DNA of 48,921 nucleotides from a virus, in IMG/VR virus record IMGVR_UViG_3300024352_000154, positions 1 through 48,921 of that record, one strand, 5' to 3'. A program made the position numbers and the translations under genes. Shown here one piece after another: positions 16,684-24,812 of the stretch. Position 1 is the first letter of the stretch. Every line of letters begins with the position of its first letter. The notes beneath the pieces are model-generated. The model worked only from the letters and a program-made list of their open reading frames with translations, made no database searches and was not told the DNA's origin.

Positions 16684-16967
16684 TTTTTATTTACCGGTTT
16701 TTCGCCTGTCATGTAAGGTAAACTAAACCATAACTGAAACCACTCAGGTGTTCCAGGTTTAATGTTTTGTTCTCTCTGTATTCTGCCTTTATCACTGCCA
16801 GTAACACTGATGTTACTGCCCTGATACTCGTGTAGTCTTGCGGCATGACCTAAGCCTGCAAGATACTGCATAGATTTAATTTCGTATATAGGATCAGAAG
16901 GATCAAGTAAGCAGTCGTCTGGACTGTCTTGATTTAAATTTTCTGTACTGATTCTATATTGTTTCAT
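16680..16967 (-). CDS. Unknown protein with EWF-LWFSLPY motif, 95 aa
   Basis: A soluble protein whose C-terminal third carries PGTPEWFQLWFSLPY, an aromatic motif that recurs in shortened form (GSAEWFSW) in the Pol-beta-type protein at 19089-19943. The N-terminal part is acidic with two Asp-Pro steps. It lies between the HIGH-type nucleotidyltransferase gene (3-base gap) and the HAD-metallopeptidase gene (ATGA overlap). The shared motif suggests a common binding partner or packaging signal within this gene set. Function unknown. Confidence 0.66.
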   Translation of the reverse strand: MKQYRISTENLNQDSPDDCLLDPSDPIYEIKSMQYLAGLGHAARLHEYQGSNISVTGSDKGRIQREQNIKPGTPEWFQLWFSLPYMTGEKPVNKK

Positions 16968-16970
16968 TTA

Positions 16971-17942
16971 TTATGAAACCTTAACAACAGTAAATCCTGC
17001 TTTTACGTAGTGATCGTGAGCATAATTCTTTGCGTGTTCGCGACCTTTAGTAGTAGTTACACGGGGTGTTCTTTCAACTTCATTTCCGTCCTTGTCAATA
17101 AGAGTAAAACGGAATGAATACTCTTCTGGATCCGGTCCATTAACATATTCATCATCTTCGCGTTCACGACGTCCAAAGCCTGTGCGACTAGAATCGTAAT
17201 CGCGTTGATACGCATCGTAACTACCGTAACGGCCTTCTTCTAATTCTGACATTTTCATAGCATCTTTTTCCTTCTTAGGTTCTTTTTCTTTTTTAGGCTC
17301 TTCTTTTTTCTTAGGTTCTTCTTTTTTCTTAGAATCTTTTTTCTTTGCTTTTTCCTTCGCCTTTTCTTCATAGGGCATCAAGTACTCGGCAACTAAGTCA
17401 AAGAATGGTTTACCCATAACAGGTGTTTCTGAACTTACGCCAGCGGCATCGCTAAATGCTTGTCTGTCGCCTTTGGCTACTGCTTCACGTAAACTTGTAG
17501 CAGAGCTCTTACGTAATTCTAATTTTGCTTCTTCTATACTGTCGTGGAACAGTCTAATTTCTGGAAAATTGTATTCGCCGTGCGGACCAGACTTTCCATT
17601 ATAATCTTGTACAGTAGGAACTACCCATGCTTCGTCAGTAACGATGATTAATTTTACTGCACCGTGTTTCTGATATACATAACTGGCTAATGTTAACCAA
17701 CTTGTTTCGGCAACAATATGTCCTGTAACATCAGGCCAAATAACTTTCATACATTCTGTTTTTACATTGTATGGCAGTGGGTCTTTTGGTCCTACAGTAC
17801 TTTCATTAGTACCAACGTACCATACATCTTTAGTAGCGGCAGTTTCCCAAGCGGCTTTATGTCCTTTGTGCGGAGGATTGAATCGACCAAATATAATGGC
17901 TACTTCACTTGTTTTATTTTCAAATAAATTTCTTAATCTCAT
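16971..17942 (-). CDS. HIGH-type nucleotidyltransferase with Lys/Glu linker, 323 aa
   Basis: After a short basic N-terminal peptide (MRLRNLFEN) comes the HIGH superfamily loop GRFNPPHKGHK (His25, His28). The second signature, SSATSLREAVAKGD at residues 146-159, is also present, so the cytidylyl/adenylyl-transferase core (about residues 12-190) looks complete. Residues about 198-230 are a Lys/Glu/Pro repeat linker. A separate C-terminal domain of about 80 residues follows, starting with a Tyr/Arg/Asp-rich patch. By family it transfers AMP or CMP from a triphosphate to a phosphorylated small molecule (NMN, pantetheine-phosphate or similar). The substrate is not determined. It lies one gene away from two other nucleotidyltransferase-like genes. 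Confidence 0.82.
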   Translation of the reverse strand: MRLRNLFENKTSEVAIIFGRFNPPHKGHKAAWETAATKDVWYVGTNESTVGPKDPLPYNVKTECMKVIWPDVTGHIVAETSWLTLASYVYQKHGAVKLIIVTDEAWVVPTVQDYNGKSGPHGEYNFPEIRLFHDSIEEAKLELRKSSATSLREAVAKGDRQAFSDAAGVSSETPVMGKPFFDLVAEYLMPYEEKAKEKAKKKDSKKKEEPKKKEEPKKEKEPKKEKDAMKMSELEEGRYGSYDAYQRDYDSSRTGFGRREREDDEYVNGPDPEEYSFRFTLIDKDGNEVERTPRVTTTKGREHAKNYAHDHYVKAGFTVVKVS

Positions 17943-17943
17943 A

Positions 17944-19092
17944 TTATTCCCCAGGAGTCCACTGGTCTCTGTTTACTAACTTTACATTACCGAATTTCTT
18001 TTCAGGGCCAGCATAGCGTACACGACCTTCTCCGTTTGTGTCCCAGATATCTCCTTGCTCGCCTTCAACCTGTGCAAGTATTTGGTTTTTCATTGATTGT
18101 ATTTGTTTAACTAGAGAAAATATAGCATCTACAGCGTTAGGATGGGCTTCTATTTTAGCCTGTATTTTTTCTTGTTTTCCTGCACTAACTTTTGACTTTT
18201 CCAACCATGCGTTAAAATTCTGTAAACCTAAACTGCTTAACTGTTTAGCTCTTGCTGTTTGATTTACATAGGTGTAGAATATATTCTTAAGGTCACTTAA
18301 CCCAGCAGTATCGGACAAGAATCCTTCGATTTGTTCTGCGTGTTGTTGTGCATAACCTTCAATGTTATCAATCATCTTAGTATCGATACTAACAGATTTT
18401 TTATTGTATATCGGACCTTGTACAATTAATTTAGGATTAGCATTAAATTGATCAAAATCGTCTAACGGTTCTTGTTCACTGTCATCCATTCCAAATTGTG
18501 GGAAATAAGCATGACCGACAACCATTACATCTGCATAAGCAATACGCTTACCTAAATCACTGTCGCCTCTGACATGATAACAAGTTTGTGATTTAGGATT
18601 TGGACAGAATGTGTATACTCCGTCTTTTAAATCGGGCCTGTTTAAAAATAATGCGTCAGCATAGACAAAGCCTACAAAATCTTTTGGAGTTGCCGCATCA
18701 AATGCTGGATATAAATTTGCAAACTTGGCGGCAAATTCTTCACGTTGTTTACGCTCTTCTTCTGTCTTAGGTGTACCGCTCTTGTTAGCAATAAAATCTT
18801 TTACTGCTTCTGGATTATCTGTCTTAGCACCACGTGCCCAACCGTTGTGTCCTGCTAGAATTAATGGTCCATTCTTTGTTTCACGACCCCAATAGATTTG
18901 AGGATTACCGTCCCATTTCATGCGAATGCTTTCAGAACCTTCTTGTGTAGCGATTTCTTTAACGTGGTCTAATGCTTCGATGGTACCGTCGATGCCGTAG
19001 AAGAAAACTAGATCTTCGAGATGGTTGAATGCACGGCCCAGTTTCTTTTTAACTGTTTCTGTGGATTCAACAAATAGTTCTCTTAATCTCAT
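17944..19092 (-). CDS. KxDG ligase/nucleotidyltransferase-like protein, 382 aa
   Basis: The N-terminus MRLRELFVE-S closely resembles that of the HIGH-type neighbour and of T4 Alt, which is packaged in the head. At residues 58-62 is MKWDG, the K-x-D-G motif I of DNA/RNA ligases and capping enzymes (Lys59), followed by N-P and a strand with Arg70. Later segments (residues about 135-200) have the alternating strands expected of a nucleotidyltransferase domain, but I cannot place motifs IV and V with confidence. From memory this resembles a conserved T4-like phage family of unknown function (possibly DUF6267). Covalent nucleotidyl transfer is a hypothesis. It has an ATGA overlap with the Pol-beta-type gene. 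Confidence 0.6.
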   Translation of the reverse strand: MRLRELFVESTETVKKKLGRAFNHLEDLVFFYGIDGTIEALDHVKEIATQEGSESIRMKWDGNPQIYWGRETKNGPLILAGHNGWARGAKTDNPEAVKDFIANKSGTPKTEEERKQREEFAAKFANLYPAFDAATPKDFVGFVYADALFLNRPDLKDGVYTFCPNPKSQTCYHVRGDSDLGKRIAYADVMVVGHAYFPQFGMDDSEQEPLDDFDQFNANPKLIVQGPIYNKKSVSIDTKMIDNIEGYAQQHAEQIEGFLSDTAGLSDLKNIFYTYVNQTARAKQLSSLGLQNFNAWLEKSKVSAGKQEKIQAKIEAHPNAVDAIFSLVKQIQSMKNQILAQVEGEQGDIWDTNGEGRVRYAGPEKKFGNVKLVNRDQWTPGE

Positions 19093-19943
19093 TCTTCGCC
19101 CCTTGACTGCTTGGGACCTTTACGTTGTTTCCATTTTTTATCTGTACTGCACCAGTAACGTCCATAAGTACCTTCTACTACGCCTTGCATCCATGAGAAC
19201 CATTCGGCAGAACCTTCTTTAACATCTTCAGGCTTTTTGCCTTCGTTGCCAGGCCAGTTCTCATCGGCTAGTGCGTGTTGAATTTTTGGATTTTGTTCTT
19301 TACCTGGTAGTGCGGCAATAATTCTTTCTACATTACCTAAGTCAGCGGCAGTAGCATGAGCACCGATTAAAATTTTAGCAACTTCGTCTGCATTGTGAGA
19401 AACAAAGTCTGCCTTCTTTCCATTTTCATCTCGGGCAAACAGCCCTTGGAATCCGCTCCACATTAGTCCGTAAGGATATCTTTGGTTACGAGTTTCTTTA
19501 GCAATACTGGAAAGTAGTATGTGCTTATGTAAACCTTTGAATGGAGTATTTTCAATGCTATAATCGTGTTGATGAAATTTACTAACAGAGCCAGCATCTT
19601 TAACAAACATAATATCTGCTTGTGCAAACTTATCGCCGTTAGGAACTTTAATGTGTACATTGATGCCAGTTAGTGCAGATTCGGTGCCTCTATCTTGAAA
19701 GTATGTTTTTAATTTTTGTCTTGCTTCTTTGGCTGTCTTAACTTTAAAAAAGTCTAACATGGACTGCTCGTCGACCATTAAGTCCATGTCTCCAGAACTG
19801 GCTTTATGGCCGGCACTGCCAACAGGAATTAAATCAATGCCCTGCGGCATCATTGATTGCGCCTTGGCTAGTACTTCCTTGGCTTCATCCTTGCCAAATG
19901 GTTCTACATCAGGAAATACATTTCCACCTTCTAATAGGATCAT
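19089..19943 (-). CDS. Pol-beta-type nucleotidyltransferase, 284 aa
   Basis: Residues 42-57 read GSAGHKASSGDMDLMV, the GS...DxD signature of the Pol-beta nucleotidyltransferase superfamily (Asp52, Asp54); QADIMFV supplies the third acidic residue (Asp110). This superfamily includes CCA-adding enzymes, kanamycin nucleotidyltransferases and minimal nucleotidyltransferases. The middle part is helical. The C-terminus has GSAEWFSW, shared with the 95-residue protein, and a basic Trp/Lys-rich tail. The N-terminus is short (MILLE-GG), which still fits an L-x-E-G protease site. RNA, a small molecule or a protein could be the acceptor. Confidence 0.8.
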   Translation of the reverse strand: MILLEGGNVFPDVEPFGKDEAKEVLAKAQSMMPQGIDLIPVGSAGHKASSGDMDLMVDEQSMLDFFKVKTAKEARQKLKTYFQDRGTESALTGINVHIKVPNGDKFAQADIMFVKDAGSVSKFHQHDYSIENTPFKGLHKHILLSSIAKETRNQRYPYGLMWSGFQGLFARDENGKKADFVSHNADEVAKILIGAHATAADLGNVERIIAALPGKEQNPKIQHALADENWPGNEGKKPEDVKEGSAEWFSWMQGVVEGTYGRYWCSTDKKWKQRKGPKQSRGEE

Positions 19944-20284
19944 TCATCTCTCCCATCATAAACACCGTTTTCGATGTTATGTTTTTCTTCGTGGAACATT
20001 TTAACAGCCAAGTCCTGTACTTCTTCGGGATCGAATAATACTTTTGGGTTTTGGGTGATTTTGAATTTATTGCAATAAACTGGTATGGCTTTATCGATGC
20101 AGGGCATAAATGACATTTCGTTGCACTTGCCGCCGGATTTCAACTTGCCTTTTAATTCAGCGATTACAGGATAAACTACCTTACGATAAAAACGTGGGTC
20201 GTTGTGCATAAAAAACTTTAAATCATCGACGAAATCGACGTCTTTAAACTGTTCTGCTTGCTTATCTACATCATTTATTTTCAT
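19940..20284 (-). CDS. Unknown protein, 114 aa
   Basis: A soluble protein with three Cys (in GGKCNE, MPCIDK and VYCNKF contexts) and an acidic, His-containing tail; no known domain. I chose the ATG at 20284 over an in-frame GTG at 20329, because the late promoter core at 20338-20344 would place the transcript start almost at that GTG, while the ATG leaves a leader of about 45 bases with GGTGAT before it. It is the first gene of the late unit leading into the nucleotidyltransferase cluster and overlaps the Pol-beta-type gene by ATGA. Confidence 0.66.
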   Translation of the reverse strand: MKINDVDKQAEQFKDVDFVDDLKFFMHNDPRFYRKVVYPVIAELKGKLKSGGKCNEMSFMPCIDKAIPVYCNKFKITQNPKVLFDPEEVQDLAVKMFHEEKHNIENGVYDGRDE

Positions 20285-20337
20285 ATAATCACCATGTTCT
20301 GCATAGAGCCGCGGATATACATACTCCACTAATAGAG

Positions 20338-20344
20338 TATTTAT
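20338..20344 (-). promoter_or_regulatory. Late promoter, ATAAATA core
   Basis: The minus strand reads GCATAAATACTC, matching the other late sites except for the first base of the extended motif. It lies in the 77-base gap between the end of the proteostasis unit (20362) and the nucleotidyltransferase cluster. Confidence 0.7.
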
Positions 20345-20361
20345 GCTATTTTACAACTGTA

Positions 20362-21006
20362 TTAAATTTCGCTGATTAGGTACATTTCGTCCACTCTGCG
20401 TATCTTATTGCCCAGGAATAGTCTGCACATTCCTAGGGTCTTTTCATTTGCGGCGTAAAAGTAGCCTTCGGAGTGGTATGTACGCTTTAGCAGTTTAATG
20501 CTGGGAATCTGCTCTGCCCATGCGTGGAAACTTTCGCTAGAATCACGTAGAGGATTTACAGTTACTCTATACTTGTGCGTATACTTTTTAGATATAATAC
20601 AGTTAGGGTTAGTTAATAGAAACTTCCTAACTTTATCGTCTGCAGGTTTAGTTACTTCTTTAACATGTCCTAATAGTTGAACAGCATCTAATAAAGAATC
20701 ACTGTTGGTGTAAATGCTTAATGTGTCGCTTTCTACACGCAACAAAAAATCAGTTTCTTTATTAAGTAAATCTACAAGTTTGTTTATGTAGATTACATCA
20801 CTGACTGTAGCATATTTCTTACGCCAGGATCTAAGTTGTACTCTACCATCCGGGACGGCTTCAATTTGATCACTAAGAATCTTGATTGAAGCCATTGCCC
20901 GAGCGATAGTTCTGCTACGAAACTCCGAAGCAAAAACATTTATTACACTAATCTTGTTGACATATTTGTCAAAAAACAATTTAGATGTTTGCTTGTACAG
21001 TTTCAT
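20362..21006 (-). CDS. Unknown protein, 214 aa
   Basis: A basic, soluble protein with mixed alpha/beta character and no recognised family. Its N-terminus (KLYKQTSKLFFDKYVNKI) is strongly basic and aromatic, and the centre has two strand-rich stretches. Three in-frame ATGs (21042, 21030, 21006) lie within the end of the ClpA-like gene. I chose 21006 (26-base overlap) because the first good protein-like sequence begins there, but no strong ribosome site decides it. It is the last gene of the DnaJ-Def-ClpA unit, which suggests a role linked to protein quality control or host takeover. Confidence 0.6.
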   Translation of the reverse strand: MKLYKQTSKLFFDKYVNKISVINVFASEFRSRTIARAMASIKILSDQIEAVPDGRVQLRSWRKKYATVSDVIYINKLVDLLNKETDFLLRVESDTLSIYTNSDSLLDAVQLLGHVKEVTKPADDKVRKFLLTNPNCIISKKYTHKYRVTVNPLRDSSESFHAWAEQIPSIKLLKRTYHSEGYFYAANEKTLGMCRLFLGNKIRRVDEMYLISEI

Positions 21007-23221
21007 TCTGTAATTCGAGTTTAATTTCATCGTCTTCAACATTGATGTTTACTGCTCCACCCTGTTTCAGACCACCAAACAACATAAGTTTGGATAATGG
21101 ACGCTTAATATCCTTATCGATTACACGTTGCAATGGGCGAGCACCCATCTTCTTATCAAAGCCCTTATCTACCAAGTAGTCAATTGCTTCGTTGCTGATT
21201 GTAATCTTAATGCCCTTATCCTTGACCTGTGTTTTTAACTCAACTAAGAACTTGCCAACAATTTTAATCATTGTTTCTTTGCTTAGTTTACCAAATGTAA
21301 CAACACCATCTAAACGATTGCGGAACTCTGGAGCGAAGAATTTCTTAAGTTCTTTATCTTCGTAGTCATTATCTTGACTACCAAAACCAATAACGTTCTT
21401 TTCAGCATCTTGTGCGCCAAGGTTAGTAGTCATAATCAAAATAATGTTACGAGCATCTGCTACTTTACCATTAGATCCTGTTACAAAACCATTGTCCATA
21501 ATCTGTAATAGGATAGTTGCTACATCTGGATGTGACTTTTCAATTTCGTCTAACAATAGAACACAATGTGGATTCTCTTGTAGTTTAGTAATCAACAAGC
21601 CAGCGTTTTCTTCAAAGCCAACATATCCAGGAGGGCTACCAATCAACTTAGATACGCTGTGTTTTTCTTGATACTCCGACATGTCAAAGCGAATAAGTGG
21701 AACACCTAACTGTTTACTAAGTTGTTTTGCGGCTTCAGTCTTACCAACACCAGTTGGCCCCATGAATACAAAACTACCCACTGGTTTATTATCAGATTTA
21801 AGTCCTGCTTGTGCTACAAGAATCTTATCAACGATTTCGTCAATGGCTTCATCTTGCCCATAAACTTCACCTTTAAGGTTCTTTTCAAGGTTAACAAGAT
21901 TTTCGTTTTCTTTTTCCTTGACTGTGTCTTCGGGAAGTTTAACCATTTTTGCTAATTCGTATTGAATCTCAGGAACATCGACAATCTTATGTTCTGCGTT
22001 CTTAATATTGAAACGACTACAAGCCACATCAATTAGATCAATTGCTTTATCTGGTAATTTCTTATCTGTCATATATTTTACAGATAATTTAACTGCTGTT
22101 TCAATAGCCGCATCTGTAATTTCAGCACCGTGATGTTTTTCGTAATACTTCTTAATACCTTTAAGAATATCTACTGCTACTTCTGGAGTAGGCTCGTCAA
22201 CAGTGATGCGTTGGAAACGGCGCATTAACGCACGATCCTTTTCAAAGTACTTACGATATTCTTCCCAAGTAGTAGATGCAACTACTTTAATGTTGCCTTT
22301 GCTTAGAGCAGGCTTCATCATATTAGCCAAGTCATTGGCATTACCTTGTCCACCTGCGCCTGCGCCACTAATCATGTGTGCTTCATCGATGAACAATACA
22401 GTTTTGCCTTTGCCTGTTAGTGCCTTAAGTACTAATTTAAAACGTTCTTCAAAGTCACCGCGATATTTACTACCAGCAAGCATAGCACTAATGTCTAAGT
22501 TATAGACTGTATATTCTTTTAAGAAGTCAGGAACAGCACCATTAATAATATTATGTGCTAGGCCTTCTGCGATAGCAGTCTTACCTACACCAGGGTCGCC
22601 TACTAACAATACATTATTTTTAGTTCTGCGACCGAGCCCTAGCGCAATTTGTTCTAGTTCTTCAGTTCTACCGATAACTGGATCGATTTTATTTTTCTTG
22701 ACTTGGTCATTGAGGTTAGTAGTAAATGCTTTCAGTGCTTTTTCACTTTGTGCATCTGTGACCTGTTCTTCTTCGTCTTCATCGATTTCGCTGTTAATAA
22801 AATCAGCAAACTTTTCACGATCCACGCCGCCCTTATTAATATAGAATACAGCGTAACTGCGCTTTTCGCTAAGTGCGCTCATAAACACATCTACAAGCTC
22901 AATGCTTTGACGTCCGCTGAAAAGGACTTGTGTGAATGCACGATTAAGAACACGCTCAACAGTTTGAGTCTTCTTAGGTTTAAATCCTTTGGGAATTGGA
23001 TCTATTTTAATTTCGTCTAATTGATTTTTAAGATAGTGTTCGAGATTCTTTTTAATGTAATCCCCGTCACCACCGAAGTTTACAAGAAGTTCGTAGAACT
23101 TTTCTTCGCAGAGCATAGCAAAAATAAGATGCTCTAGCGTGACATATTCGTGTCCTAATTTTTTACAGTCTGCAACAGCCTTTTCAAAAACTACTTGCAG
23201 TTGATCACTTGGTTCTACCAT
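20981..23221 (-). CDS. clpA: ClpA-like AAA+ unfoldase
   Basis: 746 residues, about the size of bacterial ClpA (758). It has an N-terminal Clp repeat domain (YVTLEHLIFAML), Walker A of D1 (GDPGVGKT near 210) with Walker B FIDEAH, and Walker A of D2 (GPTGVGKT near 490) with LLDEIEK. There is no long ClpB middle domain. An NVIGF sequence in D2 is the type of IG[F/L] loop that docks ClpA or ClpX on ClpP. So the protein probably feeds substrates to host ClpP; no clpP is visible here. GAGGAAAT precedes the ATG at 23221. It shares an operon with deformylase and DnaJ. Confidence 0.95.
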   Translation of the reverse strand: MVEPSDQLQVVFEKAVADCKKLGHEYVTLEHLIFAMLCEEKFYELLVNFGGDGDYIKKNLEHYLKNQLDEIKIDPIPKGFKPKKTQTVERVLNRAFTQVLFSGRQSIELVDVFMSALSEKRSYAVFYINKGGVDREKFADFINSEIDEDEEEQVTDAQSEKALKAFTTNLNDQVKKNKIDPVIGRTEELEQIALGLGRRTKNNVLLVGDPGVGKTAIAEGLAHNIINGAVPDFLKEYTVYNLDISAMLAGSKYRGDFEERFKLVLKALTGKGKTVLFIDEAHMISGAGAGGQGNANDLANMMKPALSKGNIKVVASTTWEEYRKYFEKDRALMRRFQRITVDEPTPEVAVDILKGIKKYYEKHHGAEITDAAIETAVKLSVKYMTDKKLPDKAIDLIDVACSRFNIKNAEHKIVDVPEIQYELAKMVKLPEDTVKEKENENLVNLEKNLKGEVYGQDEAIDEIVDKILVAQAGLKSDNKPVGSFVFMGPTGVGKTEAAKQLSKQLGVPLIRFDMSEYQEKHSVSKLIGSPPGYVGFEENAGLLITKLQENPHCVLLLDEIEKSHPDVATILLQIMDNGFVTGSNGKVADARNIILIMTTNLGAQDAEKNVIGFGSQDNDYEDKELKKFFAPEFRNRLDGVVTFGKLSKETMIKIVGKFLVELKTQVKDKGIKITISNEAIDYLVDKGFDKKMGARPLQRVIDKDIKRPLSKLMLFGGLKQGGAVNINVEDDEIKLELQNETVQANI

Positions 23222-23732
23222 TTAATTTCCTCTGTTTTTTCAGTGCTAAATCTAACTTTAACTTACTTACTCTTTTGGTAAAAGTAATGCCGTCTAAGTG
23301 GTCAATTTCATGTTGAATACACTTGGCGTCATAACCACTTAATGTAATTGTACATTCTTTTGCTGTCTTGTCAAGATATTTTATTGTAATATTATTAAAT
23401 CTGTTAATCTTTATGAACAAATTTGGAAAACTCAAACAGCCTTCCTCGTCTATACACTCGTCGGATCCGCTGACAATTTCGGGATTAAACATGGCAAATG
23501 GTTCTTGCCCACTAGGTTTGACTACAACAACTCTGCGATCAAATCCAACTTGATTAGCGGCAATGCCGATGCCACGGCCGCCTAGCATTATCTCGACCAT
23601 GGCTTGTTCTATTTGGTTAGGATCGATGCCGCAATTAAAATCAAAGGGCTCTAATTTTGTATAGAGTATTGGGTCTGGATCTGTTCTAAGATAAAAATCT
23701 TTAGGTTCTGTAACGGTCTGAAAGTTGCTCAA
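23205..23732 (-). CDS. def: Peptide deformylase
   Basis: All three motifs are present: GIGIAANQ (motif I), EGCLSFP with the metal-binding Cys, and QHEIDHLDG with two metal-binding His and the catalytic Glu. It removes the formyl group from new polypeptides, using Fe or Zn. The frame is open up to an ATG at 23843, which would put about 140 bases inside dnaJ; deformylases normally start close to the DPDPILY segment seen here. I therefore propose the TTG at 23732 (about 175 residues, 32-base overlap with dnaJ). That start is not certain. Phage deformylases are known in marine T4-like phages. Confidence 0.88.
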   Translation of the reverse strand: MSNFQTVTEPKDFYLRTDPDPILYTKLEPFDFNCGIDPNQIEQAMVEIMLGGRGIGIAANQVGFDRRVVVVKPSGQEPFAMFNPEIVSGSDECIDEEGCLSFPNLFIKINRFNNITIKYLDKTAKECTITLSGYDAKCIQHEIDHLDGITFTKRVSKLKLDLALKKQRKLNGRTK

Positions 23733-24525
23733 TTTGAATCTTATCTTCCGTGAATAGTATTTTGGGAATTGTAATTTGTACTTGTATAAACAAATTTCCT
23801 CTTTGATGATTGTGTGGACCGACTGGAAGTCCGTAACTATCACACTTAATCATTTGACTAGGTTGTATGCCTGCCGGAACTTTGATTTCTAATTCTTTGT
23901 CTTCTAATGTTTTAAAGCGGATTGTTTTTCCTAACATAGCATCAAACGCAGAAATTTCTACTTCTGCATATAAGTTCCTGCCATCACGTTTGAATCTTGG
24001 ATGTGGAAGTTCAATAATTTGTGCTATTACATCGCCCCTAGGCATATTAGGAATGCTGTCGTCTCCTAATCCTCTAAAACGAATTGAGTCACCGTTTTGT
24101 ACACCTGCAGGAATACTTAATTGTAGTGCCTGTTCTTTTCCACTAGGTAATCTGATACTGCCAGTAACTTCTTTGCCGACAAGTATTTCTTCTAAAGTCA
24201 TTTCGACACGGATATTGATATTCCTGTTCTTTCTGGACTGCTGTCTAAAGCCAGCACCAAAGGGATTAGCACCAAACATGGCACCAAACAAATCATTCAT
24301 GTCGTTCATATTGCCAGTATGAAAACTATACTGTGGCATTGGGTTGTCGTATTGAGCTCGTTTTTGGTCATCACTAAGGGTGCGATATGCTTCTTCAATT
24401 TGTTGAAATTTAGAAGTATCGCCGCCTCTGTCAGGATGGTGCTTTGAAGCCAATTTACGATATGCTTTTTTGATATCGTCTTGGCTAGCAGATTTTGAAA
24501 CTCCTAGTATTGAATAATAATCCAT
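23701..24525 (-). CDS. dnaJ: DnaJ/CbpA-type co-chaperone
   Basis: 274 residues. The J-domain covers residues 1-70 with the HPD motif (His30-Pro31-Asp32). A Gly/Phe-poor linker with many Met/Asn follows (about 71-100), then two beta-sandwich substrate-binding domains (for example [16 protein letters not shown] and IKVPAGIQP) as in CbpA/DjlA-class II proteins. There is no Cys-rich zinc domain. It should stimulate host DnaK ATPase. It is the first gene behind the strong sigma70 promoter at 24555-24583. In T4 relatives, chaperones are recruited for head and tail folding. The host gene, if it exists, could have been the source. Confidence 0.93.
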   Translation of the reverse strand: MDYYSILGVSKSASQDDIKKAYRKLASKHHPDRGGDTSKFQQIEEAYRTLSDDQKRAQYDNPMPQYSFHTGNMNDMNDLFGAMFGANPFGAGFRQQSRKNRNINIRVEMTLEEILVGKEVTGSIRLPSGKEQALQLSIPAGVQNGDSIRFRGLGDDSIPNMPRGDVIAQIIELPHPRFKRDGRNLYAEVEISAFDAMLGKTIRFKTLEDKELEIKVPAGIQPSQMIKCDSYGLPVGPHNHQRGNLFIQVQITIPKILFTEDKIQIEQLSDRYRT

Positions 24526-24539
24526 AGTGTATGATGAAA

Positions 24540-24570
24540 AAAGGTATAGTAGTAATTATACTATACCTTT
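24540..24570 (-). terminator. Rho-independent terminator after the lysis region
   Basis: A 12-bp inverted repeat (AGGTATAGTA arms extended by A/T pairs, seven-base loop) is followed on the minus strand by CCTTTTTTC. It lies 17 bases after the stop of the 70-residue gene. The -10 box of the dnaJ promoter (24555-24560) falls in its loop and 3' arm, so the same bases serve both purposes. Confidence 0.82.
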
Positions 24571-24583
24571 CTTAGGATGTCAA
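24555..24583 (-). promoter_or_regulatory. Consensus sigma70 promoter of the dnaJ-def-clpA unit
   Basis: Minus strand: -35 TTGACA (24578-24583), 17 bases, -10 TATAAT (24555-24560), a perfect match to the consensus. The -35 lies upstream of the terminator hairpin and the -10 inside it, so the promoter is read from DNA that upstream transcripts fold to terminate. Confidence 0.9.
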
Positions 24584-24587
24584 GAAT

Positions 24588-24800
24588 TTATTTCTTAGTC
24601 GCTGTATCTGGCTTAGTACCTTCTACTTTGGTACCTTCGTGCTTTTTGTGTACTTTGACTGTTTTACAAACTTCTTTTTCCTTACCAGTTTTTGCGTCCT
24701 TTTGAGTTACGCAAGCCTTTTTAGTTTTTGGTGCTTCTTCAGCAGCCATTGTTGGCATTGCAAATGCCGCTGTTAATAATAATGCTAAGAATGTTTTCAT
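24588..24800 (-). CDS. Small exported Lys-rich protein, 70 aa
   Basis: A signal peptide (Lys2, hydrophobic residues 3-17, AMA-type site near 18-20) precedes a mature part of about 50 residues rich in Lys, Thr and Glu with two Cys. GGAGAGA lies before the ATG at 24800. It is the last gene of the lysis unit before the terminator. It could be a small periplasmic factor acting with the lysis proteins, but no homologue is recognised. Confidence 0.7.
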   Translation of the reverse strand: MKTFLALLLTAAFAMPTMAAEEAPKTKKACVTQKDAKTGKEKEVCKTVKVHKKHEGTKVEGTKPDTATKK

Positions 24801-24812
24801 TTGTCTCTCCTT

